This document shows, piece by piece, positions 19,571 through 27,299 of a stretch of DNA of 64,000 nt. Both the position numbers and the translations under genes were made by a program. The notes beneath the pieces were generated by a model, which did no database searches, had not been told where the DNA came from, and saw only the letters and a program-made list of their open reading frames with translations. Position 1 is the first letter of the stretch, and every line of letters begins with the position of its first letter. Source of the stretch: Vibrio fortis (GTDB lineage Bacteria; Pseudomonadota; Gammaproteobacteria; Enterobacterales; Vibrionaceae); NCBI RefSeq assembly GCF_000695685.1, contig NZ_JFFR01000003.1, forward strand, positions 1 through 64,000. Direction: 5' to 3'.

Positions 19571-20752
19571 TTAACCAAAATGCACTTCTTTTTTAAGATA
19601 ACCCTGTGTTTCACGCGCTACAATGTATGCTTTGTGTAGTATGTTAGCAGCTGTATCGACCTGGTCGGGAGAAACCACCAGGGTTAAAGACTGCTGCTGC
19701 AATAAGTGATGCTGTACATCAACCTCGCCTTCAGACAACAATCCATGTGAACTGACCACAATATCTTGTGTTCGACTACCTACTACAGTTAACAAACTAA
19801 CTTGTTCACTATTACGGATTTTTTCAGCAAAAACTAGTTTTAATTTCGTACTTGCGTCGCGTTTAATCACCACTGCTGCTCGTTCTGTTTCCTCGATCAC
19901 ACTACACACTTCGATACCAAGCAGTTGCGCTTGTGATATGAGAGACGACAGCTCTTCTAATGCGCATTCTATCAACACCATATCTTTCTGAATGGCAATG
20001 CCAGAAATATCATTCAAACACTCTTCACCTGAAATTAAGGTGCCCTCACCCTTCTCAAAGCTTGATAGTACTCGGAGTGGCACTTGATGCTTCCATGCAA
20101 ATTGAACGCACGGCAGGTGCAAAACCTTAGCTCCGCAGCGCGCCATCTCTTCCATCGAAGGGAAATCCAGTTGAGGTAGGCGTTTGGAATCCTTAACCAC
20201 TCTCGGGTCACAAGAGTAGACACCATCAACATCAGTATAGATCTGACACTCTTGGGCATCGAGTGCTCCCGCTAGCGCAACAGCACTGGTGTCCGATCCG
20301 CCACGGCCCAGAGTTGTGATATCACCTTTATGATTGACGCCCTGAAAGCCGGCAACAATCACGATCTGCCCTTGTTCAAGCAAGGCTTCAATCGGAGTGG
20401 TATCGATATGAGTGATCGCTGCGTTATTGTGGTTTGAGTCGGTGTGAATCTTGGCTTGATAACCTGTCATCGATGTCGCTTCATAGCCCAATTTGTGTAA
20501 CGTCATTGCTAATAGAGCCATCGAGACCTGTTCACCGGCTGTCAATAAGACATCCAATTCCCTCGCGTTTGGTACGCAATCTATCTGATTGGCTAAATCA
20601 ACTAATCGGTTTGTTTCTCCTGACATTGCAGAGACCACCACCACGACTTGATTACCGTCGTTTTTTGCTTCAATGATTTTCTCTGCAACTGAGTGGATTC
20701 TCTCGATAGAGCCCACTGACGTTCCACCAAATTTCTGCACGATAAGAGGCAT
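19571..20752 (-). CDS. lysC: Aspartate kinase
   Basis: Phosphorylates aspartate, the first step toward lysine, threonine, methionine and diaminopimelate. The 393-residue monofunctional enzyme starts MPLIVQKFGGTSVGS; an in-frame GTG two codons upstream is possible, but the ATG at 20752 gives the classical N-terminus. Kinase motifs are VVVSAMSGETNRL near residue 40, TLGRGGSDTSAVALAGAL near 148-165 and YTDVDGVYSCDPR near 173-185. The C-terminal third holds two ACT-type regulatory domains, so feedback inhibition is expected. It lies between alaS and csrA, as in other vibrios. Confidence 0.93.
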   Translation of the reverse strand: MPLIVQKFGGTSVGSIERIHSVAEKIIEAKNDGNQVVVVVSAMSGETNRLVDLANQIDCVPNARELDVLLTAGEQVSMALLAMTLHKLGYEATSMTGYQAKIHTDSNHNNAAITHIDTTPIEALLEQGQIVIVAGFQGVNHKGDITTLGRGGSDTSAVALAGALDAQECQIYTDVDGVYSCDPRVVKDSKRLPQLDFPSMEEMARCGAKVLHLPCVQFAWKHQVPLRVLSSFEKGEGTLISGEECLNDISGIAIQKDMVLIECALEELSSLISQAQLLGIEVCSVIEETERAAVVIKRDASTKLKLVFAEKIRNSEQVSLLTVVGSRTQDIVVSSHGLLSEGEVDVQHHLLQQQSLTLVVSPDQVDTAANILHKAYIVARETQGYLKKEVHFG

Positions 20753-20838
20753 TTTCACCCGTCCTCACCTTCCCAAGACCAATGTCTATATATGACAAAA
20801 CAACACACTTCACGTCATAGCGAAGTCATAAAAATTAC

Positions 20839-20871
20839 CCAAGAGGTCGGGATAGGCTCTCGGCCTCTTGG
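20839..20871 (-). promoter_or_regulatory. Hairpin in the lysC leader (terminator or attenuator candidate)
   Basis: CCAAGAGG and CCTCTTGG pair around a 17-nt loop; read toward lysC the stem is followed by GTAATTTTTA. It lies between the alaS terminator and lysC, so it may be a second alaS terminator or an attenuator of lysC. I see no lysine-riboswitch core. Confidence 0.4.
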
Positions 20872-20921
20872 CTAATTTCAATGAAATCTACAAATTTGAA
20901 CAATTATCGATGATACAAAAT

Positions 20922-20955
20922 AAAAGATGCCCAATCGGGTGATTGGGCATCTTTG
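20922..20955 (-). terminator. alaS terminator
   Basis: GATGCCCAATC and GATTGGGCATC form a perfect 11-bp stem with loop GGGT; on the minus strand it is followed by TTTTATTTT. It lies 17 bp after the alaS stop. Confidence 0.85.
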
Positions 20956-20971
20956 AATCAAGAGATAAGTT

Positions 20972-23554
20972 TTATAGGCGCTCTTCTAGCCATGGTTGAA
21001 CTGACTTCATCGCTTCAGGCAGAGCTGATACATCTGTACCACCTGCTTGCGCCATGTCAGGACGACCACCACCTTTACCGCCAACTTGCTCAGCAACCAT
21101 CTTCACTAGGTCACCCGCTTTTACTTTGCCGATAAGGTCTTTAGTTACACCAGCGATAAGACCAATCTTATCACCGTTGATGTTAGCCAGCATCACAACG
21201 CCGCTACCCATTTGGTTCTTAGCGTTATCAACCATAGTACGTAGGTTCTTAGGATCCGCACCTTCCATACCAGCGATCAGAACTTTCACGCCGTTGATTT
21301 CTTGTGCTTTACCCATGATGTTTGCACTTTCAGATGCAGCCATCTTCTCTTTTAGCTTCTGAATCTCTTTCTCTAGAGCTTTCGCCTTAGAAGCAGATTC
21401 AGCGATTTTCTCTTCGTATTTCGCTTGTTGCTCTTCGATAGCATCTAGTGCTGCTTCACCCGTTACCGCTTCGATACGACGGATACCCGCTGCGATACCA
21501 CCTTCAGAAGTGATCTTGAACAGGCCAATGTCACCCGTGTTTGAAGCGTGGATACCACCACAAAGCTCGGTAGAAAACTCACCCATAGACAGTACGCGAA
21601 CTTCATCATCGTACTTCTCACCGAACAGTGCCATTGCACCTTTCGCTTTCGCTGATTCGATGTCCATGATGTTGGTTTCAATCACATGGTTCTTACGAAT
21701 TTGTGCGTTAACTAGACGCTCAACTTCTTTAAGTTGTGCTGGTGTTACCGCTTCAAGGTTAGAGAAGTCAAAACGTAGGTTGTCTGGCTTAACCAAAGAA
21801 CCTTTTTGAGCTACGTGCTCACCAAGAACTTCGCGCAGGGCAGCGTGAAGTAAGTGAGTCGCAGAGTGGTTCAGAGAGATAGCAGCACGACGCTCAGCGT
21901 CTACGATTGCTTCTACTTTATCGCCTTTCGCGAATACACCTTCAACCAGCTCACCGTGATGTGCAAATGCGTTACCTAGCTTTTGAGTGTCTTCAACTTT
22001 GAACAGACCAGACGCAGTTTTTAGCGTACCAGTATCACCACATTGACCGCCTGATTCCGCGTAGAATGGTGTCTCTTCAAGGATGATGATTGCTTTATCG
22101 CCGGCAGACAGAGAAGCAACCTCTTCGCCTTCAACGAACAGTGCAGAGATTTCGCCAGCACCTTCTGTACCTGTGTAACCACAGAATTCAGTGTTGGTTT
22201 CAACTTTAATCGTCGCGTTGTAGTCAGTGCCGAATTGGCCCGCTTCGCGAGCACGCTGACGCTGAACTTCCATCGCTTTCTCGAAGCCTTCTTCATCAAT
22301 TGTGAAGTCGCGCTCACGAGCTACATCATTGGTTAAGTCAGCTGGGAAGCCGTAGGTATCGTATAGTTTGAATACTGTTTCGCCGTCTAGCTCTTTGCCT
22401 TCAAGTGCGTCTAGTGCTTCGTTCAGGATAACCATGCCGCGCTCTAGTGTACGACCAAAGTTTTCCTCTTCGATACGAAGTACTTTTTCTACAAGCTCTT
22501 GTTGCTTCTTCAGCTCATCTGCTGCAGAGCCCATCACTTCAGCCAGTACACCCACAAGTTTGTGGAAGAATACGCCTTGTGCACCAAGCTTGTTGCCGTG
22601 ACGAACTGCACGACGGATGATACGACGTAGAACGTAACCACGACCTTCGTTTGAAGGCATAACGCCGTCAGCGATCAGGAATGAACAAGAACGGATGTGG
22701 TCAGCAATAACGCGTAGCGACTGGTTTGATAGGTCTTCGTAACCGATCGTTTCAGCCGTTGCTTTGATTAGCTTTTGGAATACATCGATTTCGTAGTTTG
22801 AGTGTACGCCTTGCATGATTGCAGAGATACGCTCAATACCCATACCTGTATCAACAGCAGGCTTAGGTAGCGGTTCCATTGTGCCGTCTGCGTGACGGTT
22901 GAACTGCATGAATACGTTGTTCCAGATCTCGATGAAACGGTCACCATCTTCTTCAGGAGTGCCTGGACGGCCGCCCCAAATGTGCTCACCGTGATCGTAG
23001 AAAATTTCAGTACATGGACCACAAGGACCTGTGTCACCCATTGTCCAGAAGTTGTCAGACTCGAACTGTTTACCGCCTTCTTTGTCGCCGATGCGAACGA
23101 TACGGTCAGCAGGTACACCTACTTTCTTGTTCCAGATATCGAATGCTTCGTCATCTGTCTCGTATACCGTTACCAATAGACGATCTTTTGGCAGTTGTAG
23201 AGTTTCTGTTAGGAATTCCCAAGCAAACGCAATCGCGTCTTCTTTGAAGTAGTCACCAAAGCTGAAGTTACCAAGCATTTCAAAGAATGTGTGGTGACGA
23301 GCCGTGAAACCTACGTTTTCAAGGTCATTGTGTTTACCGCCAGCACGTACACAACGTTGAGCCGTAGTCGCTCGAGTGTAGGCACGCTTTTCGGCGCCTA
23401 AGAAACAATCTTTGAATTGGTTCATACCTGCGTTAGTGAATAGCAGGGTTGGATCGTTATGTGGAACTAACGATGAACTGTCTACGATTTGGTGTCCTTT
23501 GCTCTCAAAGAACTTAAGGAACGCGTTGCGAACCTCATCAGTGCTCATGTACAT
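20972..23554 (-). CDS. alaS: Alanine-tRNA ligase
   Basis: Charges tRNA-Ala and edits mischarged Ser/Gly-tRNA. The 860-residue protein begins [21 protein letters not shown]; the second Met (MSTDEV) is also possible. Catalytic class II domain about 1-250 ([21 protein letters not shown] near 85-105), tRNA-recognition region to about 440, editing domain with zinc-binding [12 protein letters not shown] near 560 and [13 protein letters not shown] near 663, then a C-Ala domain ending in [13 protein letters not shown]. In most vibrios recX lies between recA and alaS; here the upstream neighbour is a foldback element and tpx. Confidence 0.97.
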   Translation of the reverse strand: MYMSTDEVRNAFLKFFESKGHQIVDSSSLVPHNDPTLLFTNAGMNQFKDCFLGAEKRAYTRATTAQRCVRAGGKHNDLENVGFTARHHTFFEMLGNFSFGDYFKEDAIAFAWEFLTETLQLPKDRLLVTVYETDDEAFDIWNKKVGVPADRIVRIGDKEGGKQFESDNFWTMGDTGPCGPCTEIFYDHGEHIWGGRPGTPEEDGDRFIEIWNNVFMQFNRHADGTMEPLPKPAVDTGMGIERISAIMQGVHSNYEIDVFQKLIKATAETIGYEDLSNQSLRVIADHIRSCSFLIADGVMPSNEGRGYVLRRIIRRAVRHGNKLGAQGVFFHKLVGVLAEVMGSAADELKKQQELVEKVLRIEEENFGRTLERGMVILNEALDALEGKELDGETVFKLYDTYGFPADLTNDVARERDFTIDEEGFEKAMEVQRQRAREAGQFGTDYNATIKVETNTEFCGYTGTEGAGEISALFVEGEEVASLSAGDKAIIILEETPFYAESGGQCGDTGTLKTASGLFKVEDTQKLGNAFAHHGELVEGVFAKGDKVEAIVDAERRAAISLNHSATHLLHAALREVLGEHVAQKGSLVKPDNLRFDFSNLEAVTPAQLKEVERLVNAQIRKNHVIETNIMDIESAKAKGAMALFGEKYDDEVRVLSMGEFSTELCGGIHASNTGDIGLFKITSEGGIAAGIRRIEAVTGEAALDAIEEQQAKYEEKIAESASKAKALEKEIQKLKEKMAASESANIMGKAQEINGVKVLIAGMEGADPKNLRTMVDNAKNQMGSGVVMLANINGDKIGLIAGVTKDLIGKVKAGDLVKMVAEQVGGKGGGRPDMAQAGGTDVSALPEAMKSVQPWLEERL

Positions 23555-23777
23555 GCAGCTCTTCCTGAAAATAGTCGAGTTAGAATTTTGCCGTATTGTA
23601 GATCATGGTTAAGGCTTCGACTAGTTTTCTTGTACAAAAGAACCGTTAGGATGGAATTTTGGTGAGAATTATTCAAAATCGAGAGTCATTGCCATCAAAC
23701 GGCGCAGAAAATAACGCAGCGACATGCTTAAGCTCGACAATAAAAATAGAGTCGATTAACCAACCCATTAAATAATA
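23555..23777. other. alaS upstream region
   Basis: Non-coding stretch holding the alaS promoter region; no ORF, RNA or repeat is recognised between the alaS start and the tpx terminator. Confidence 0.5.
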
Positions 23778-23808
23778 AAAAACCTCAAGACCATAAGCCT
23801 TGAGGTTA
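23778..23808 (-). terminator. Terminator of the tpx transcript
   Basis: AACCTCAAG and CTTGAGGTT form a perfect 9-bp stem; on the minus strand it is followed by TTTTTTATT. It lies about 310 bp past tpx because the foldback element sits between the stop codon and this hairpin. Confidence 0.8.
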
Positions 23809-24101
23809 GGGCGTGTTGATTTTTTGAGCTGATTTTTGCAGCGAGTTGCTGGGTATTTCTACAAGGCAGAGGCTTTGATGTGTAGCTAGCCTACATGAAA
23901 AGCCGATAACGCAGTAGAAATGACCAGCAAACGCTGCCCGAAGGGTTCGAGCTGGGCGCCCCCGCAAAAAGCGTTTTACTCTTTGTTGAGGGGGATTTGC
24001 TTAGAATACTAGGCTACTTCCCCCTCGCCGCGATTAAAACGCTTTTGACTAGGCGTCCCCATCCGAACAAAAATTAACCACGAAAGGTCAACACGCCCTA
24101 A
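23806..24101. mobile_element. Foldback element with terminal inverted repeats (MITE-like)
   Basis: TTAGGGCGTGTTGA at 23806-23819 and TCAACACGCCCTAA at 24088-24101 are perfect 14-bp inverted repeats bounding 296 bp without a coding sequence. Inside are two large imperfect hairpins. The first (about 23836-23938) pairs GCAGCG..TTGCTGG..ATTTCTAC with GTAGAAAT..CCAGCAA..CGCTGC. The second (about 23950-24060) pairs AAAAGCGTTTTA and GAGGGGGA with TCCCCCTC and TAAAACGCTTTT. A TA dinucleotide flanks GGGCG at both ends and may be a target duplication as in IS630/Tc1-type elements. The transposon class is inference; the structure is seen. Confidence 0.7.
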
Positions 24102-24114
24102 CAATAAGAACGAA

Positions 24115-24621
24115 CTAGCCTTGAATCGCTTCAACAACTAAGTTGAAGTTAGGTGCTTCAGTGATTTCGCTAACGAGCTCACTATGAATCACTTTGTTTT
24201 CGCTATCCAATAGGATAACCGCTCGTGACGCTAGACCGGTCAGTGCATGGTCTTTAATTTCAACACCAAATGCGTTTAGCGCAGCCGCATCTTTAAACAC
24301 AGAAAGGTGCTCAACGTTCGCAATCTCAGATGCTTCATTGTATCGCGCCAGAGCAAATGGCAGATCCGCTGATACAGTGTAAACCGAAACATCTTTCAGG
24401 TTTAGTTGAGCCAGTTCAGCTAGGCTCTTGGTCGTTGCTGCGCATACTGGAGTATCGATACTCGGAAATAGGTAGATCAGCTTGTACTTGCTGTCTACAT
24501 CAGAGATTGTCAATGGGTTAAGCGACAGAGTACACAATTCAGGTGTAACTAGTTGCTCGCCTTTACTTGGGAAATTACCTGCCAATACAACTTCTTCACC
24601 AAGAAATGTAACTTTATTCAT
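24115..24621 (-). CDS. tpx: Thiol peroxidase Tpx, resolving cysteine absent
   Basis: A 168-residue peroxiredoxin of the Tpx subfamily, which reduces alkyl and lipid hydroperoxides. The start MNKVTFLGEEVVLAGN and the active-site segment FPSIDTPVCAATT (peroxidatic Cys60, with the T-x-x-C motif) are typical. In ordinary Tpx a resolving cysteine lies in R-F-C-G (Cys95 in E. coli). Here the corresponding stretch is DLPFALARYNEAS, with Asn in that place, and the only other cysteine is Cys30 (ELCTLSL). It may work as a 1-Cys enzyme or use Cys30. It occupies the recA-alaS interval where recX is expected. Confidence 0.9.
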   Translation of the reverse strand: MNKVTFLGEEVVLAGNFPSKGEQLVTPELCTLSLNPLTISDVDSKYKLIYLFPSIDTPVCAATTKSLAELAQLNLKDVSVYTVSADLPFALARYNEASEIANVEHLSVFKDAAALNAFGVEIKDHALTGLASRAVILLDSENKVIHSELVSEITEAPNFNLVVEAIQG

Positions 24622-24682
24622 GATTTATCCTTTTGATTGCCGATGACTCTAAAAGCCATCTGTTTTATTTTTTTTGTGCTGT

Positions 24683-24961
24683 TTAAGTGAGGTTAATAGC
24701 AGTTTTAAATTCGCTCAGCTTTGGTAGCGCATCGTCAAAGCCAACAGATTGTGAAAAGTCCATTTCTACATCGATGTGCTGCTTGGCAAGATTCAGTAAG
24801 ACGGCACGGTCATTATCGTCCAGTGATTTAATGTTTGCAGACAGCACTTTGACTAGGCTTTGCAACACATCCAGTTGAAAGGATTCAATCGACGTCATCG
24901 TTCGATACTCCTCTAGCAAATGCGTCGCCAACTCTGCGTCTTTTTTCTTAATCTTTGACAT
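24683..24961 (-). CDS. Hypothetical protein, 92 residues
   Basis: Not recognised. A small, charged, probably all-alpha cytoplasmic protein: a lysine-rich start (MSKIKKKDAEL), then helical stretches with regularly spaced leucines (DVLQSLVKVLSANIKSLDDNDRA cut here near residues 28-50) and an acidic middle. No signal peptide, membrane segment or cysteine. AGGTAAGAG precedes the ATG as a ribosome-binding site. The gene lies 61 bp upstream of tpx on the same strand, so the two may be co-transcribed and the protein could act with the peroxidase, but no function can be assigned. Confidence 0.6.
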   Translation of the reverse strand: MSKIKKKDAELATHLLEEYRTMTSIESFQLDVLQSLVKVLSANIKSLDDNDRAVLLNLAKQHIDVEMDFSQSVGFDDALPKLSEFKTAINLT

Positions 24962-25450
24962 TCTCTTACCTATTCACAAAACAAATTAATAACTTAACTA
25001 TCAGTAACCTCAAATCGTGGAAAAAATTTATCACTCGATGTAACACCGAGCCACAAACCTTTCTCAAAGAAAAATGTAATGACGGATAAAACATCACACC
25101 TTACTAAAACATCAGCGCATAAAAATGTAACGACCAACAAAATCATCAACGTAAATTACTGATAAATAGTGAAATAGATTTACATTCAAATCTAACTAAG
25201 GTGTTTCATTGTGATTAAATCTGCACGAAGAAAAGTACGATATAGAATTTTGTTTTCCTGTTCTCAGCACCATGCAATAAAGGAAACAAATCCCTAGCAA
25301 GATATGACAGTCAACAAAGGCACGACAGTAAGCAAAACTAAGCAAGACAAAGCCAAGAGTTCTCCGGCAGTAGCCGTGAGTTTTTAGTAGTGGGGTAGAA
25401 AAACTTAATAAGATGTAGAGGAGAAATAACAACTAAGGGTAACGGACATA
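24962..25450. other. Non-coding stretch downstream of recA, possible tiny ORF
   Basis: About 490 bp of AT-rich DNA without a convincing gene. A plus-strand 27-codon frame (25304-25387, starting MTVNKGTTVSKTKQDKAK) is lysine-rich and has only a weak ribosome-binding site. A 78-codon minus-strand frame over the same DNA has no support. No trace of recX, which would be expected here, is recognised. Confidence 0.4.
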
Positions 25451-25484
25451 AAAAAGCCCCGCATAAGCGAGGCTTTCAATATCA
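25451..25484 (-). terminator. recA terminator
   Basis: GCCCCGC, loop ATAA, GCGAGGC (one mismatch), with an A-run on the left that reads TTTTTT on the minus strand; 14 bp past the recA stop. Confidence 0.85.
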
Positions 25485-25497
25485 GGCTGCAGGTAAA

Positions 25498-26535
25498 TTA
25501 CAGCTCTTCTTGTGGCATTTCGCCAGTCTCTGGCTCTTCAGGCTGAGCTGGAGTCAGTAGCATTTCACGAAGTTTAGCATCGATAGTTTTCGCTGCTTCT
25601 GGGTTCTCACGAAGGAACTTACCAGCGTTCGCTTTACCTTGACCAATCTTATCGCCGTTATAGCTGTACCAAGCACCTGCCTTTTCAATTAGCTTGTGCT
25701 TAACACCTAGGTCGATCAGCTCACCTTCACGGTTGAAGCCTTGCCCGTATAGAATTTGAGTTTCTGCTTGCTTAAATGGTGCAGCAATCTTGTTCTTAAC
25801 AACCTTGATACGAGTTTCGTTACCAACAATCTCGTCGCCCTCTTTGATAGAGCCAGTACGACGGATATCAAGACGAACAGATGCGTAGAACTTAAGTGCG
25901 TTACCACCAGTCGTCGTCTCTGGGTTACCAAACATCACACCGATCTTCATACGGATTTGGTTGATGAATATACACATACAGTTAGATTGCTTAAGGTTAC
26001 CCGTTAGCTTACGCATTGCTTGAGAAAGCATACGTGCTTGAAGACCCATGTGGCTGTCGCCCATTTCGCCTTCGATTTCCGCTTTCGGTGTCAATGCTGC
26101 TACTGAGTCGACAACAAGAACGTCAATCGCACCTGAACGCGCTAGCGCATCACAGATTTCTAGTGCTTGCTCACCAGTATCTGGTTGAGAAACAAGAAGT
26201 GCATCGATATCAACACCCAGTTTTTGAGCGTAGATAGGGTCTAGTGCGTGCTCCGCATCGACGAATGCACACGTTTTACCTTCACGCTGAGCTGCTGCAA
26301 TAAGCTCTAGTGTTAGTGTTGTTTTACCTGATGATTCTGGACCGTAGATCTCAACGATACGACCCATTGGTAGACCACCAGCACCTAGTGCGATATCTAG
26401 AGATAGCGAGCCAGTAGAAATCGTTTCTACATCCATTGTGCGGTTGTCACCAAGACGCATGATAGAGCCTTTACCAAACTGCTTTTCAATCTGACCAAGG
26501 GCTGCGGCTAACGCTTTTTGTTTATTCTCGTCCAT
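25498..26535 (-). CDS. recA: Recombinase RecA
   Basis: Strand-exchange ATPase of homologous recombination and co-protease for LexA. The ATG at 26535 ([23 protein letters not shown]) gives 345 residues; a start four codons upstream is less likely. Walker A is GPESSGKTT (about residues 66-74); LVVDSVAAL (about 140-148) is Walker B; loop L2 lies near [23 protein letters not shown], here cited only by position (about 195-217). The acidic C-terminal tail is normal. A LexA box lies about 90 bp upstream and pncC is next in the same direction. It is followed directly by a terminator, so recX is not co-transcribed here. Confidence 0.98.
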   Translation of the reverse strand: MDENKQKALAAALGQIEKQFGKGSIMRLGDNRTMDVETISTGSLSLDIALGAGGLPMGRIVEIYGPESSGKTTLTLELIAAAQREGKTCAFVDAEHALDPIYAQKLGVDIDALLVSQPDTGEQALEICDALARSGAIDVLVVDSVAALTPKAEIEGEMGDSHMGLQARMLSQAMRKLTGNLKQSNCMCIFINQIRMKIGVMFGNPETTTGGNALKFYASVRLDIRRTGSIKEGDEIVGNETRIKVVKNKIAAPFKQAETQILYGQGFNREGELIDLGVKHKLIEKAGAWYSYNGDKIGQGKANAGKFLRENPEAAKTIDAKLREMLLTPAQPEEPETGEMPQEEL

Positions 26536-26622
26536 TACTATCTCCACATAATCGGTTGTCTATAACAAGCGATTTAGAATCTGTTTCTAACCCACATAGG
26601 GGTGACTAATTGGTGTTTATTA

Positions 26623-26642
26623 TACTGTTGATTCATACAGTG
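26623..26642 (-). promoter_or_regulatory. LexA (SOS) box of recA
   Basis: TACTGTTGATTCATACAGTG contains CTG-N10-CAG, the gammaproteobacterial LexA operator core. It lies 88 bp upstream of the recA ATG and just after the pncC stop, where the recA promoter is expected. Confidence 0.85.
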
Positions 26643-26675
26643 TCCATACCTGTATGAAAATTATTTGTACAATTG

Positions 26676-27167
26676 TTACTTCTCTTCCAACAGGTAATCA
26701 TAAATAACCTCAAGCGCACAGGTGGTCGCTTGTTGTCGTACTTGTGATCGATCACCCGCAAATACATGCGTTTCTACTTTTTGCCAGCCATTCTTACCAG
26801 CCCATGCAAAACATACAGTACCCACCGGCTTTTCTTCGCTGCCGCCTCCGGGGCCTGCAATTCCACTGATCGAGACAGCAATGCTACCATTAGAGTTTGC
26901 CAACGCGCCTTGCGCCATTTCAACCACCACAGCCTCACTGACTGCCCCATGCGCTTCCAGCGTTGCAGCTTGCACGTCAATCATCTCTTGTTTGGCTTCA
27001 TTACTGTAAGTGATAAAAGCACGGTCAAACCATGCTGAGCTACCGGCTATATCTGTGATTGCACTTGCAACGCCACCACCAGTACACGACTCTGCCGTGA
27101 CCAAAACGTGCTGATTTTTTAATAAAAGCTGGCCGAGCTTTTCGCTGAGTTGTTGAATCGATGACAT
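26676..27167 (-). CDS. pncC: Nicotinamide-nucleotide amidase PncC (CinA C-terminal family)
   Basis: Deamidates NMN to nicotinic acid mononucleotide in the pyridine nucleotide salvage cycle. The start MSSIQQLSEKLG gives 163 residues, matching stand-alone CinA C-terminal domain proteins (about 160). Family motifs are VTAESCTGGGVASAIT near residues 27-42 and VSISGIAGPGGGSEEKPVGTV near 96-116. It lies upstream of recA on the same strand and divergent from mutS, as in E. coli and vibrios. Confidence 0.92.
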   Translation of the reverse strand: MSSIQQLSEKLGQLLLKNQHVLVTAESCTGGGVASAITDIAGSSAWFDRAFITYSNEAKQEMIDVQAATLEAHGAVSEAVVVEMAQGALANSNGSIAVSISGIAGPGGGSEEKPVGTVCFAWAGKNGWQKVETHVFAGDRSQVRQQATTCALEVIYDYLLEEK

Positions 27168-27299
27168 GGTGACAAACTCCATTGTTTCTGCATGGTTTCT
27201 ACATGAGTGAATTTGAATCTTTATCGCTTGCGCCGCTTTTCGCAGGTGTCGCTTTCACGTATCCTAAGCCGCAATAGAAATAAACGAAAGAAGTTACCA

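Noticed and set aside
20772-20920. Lysine riboswitch upstream of lysC
   Set aside because: The conserved L-box core and its long multi-helix layout are not seen; only a simple hairpin is present.
25196-25432. A 78-codon minus-strand frame downstream of recA, hydrophobic and cysteine-rich
   Set aside because: No ribosome-binding site, no family resemblance and biased composition; probably chance. It is not a recX remnant.
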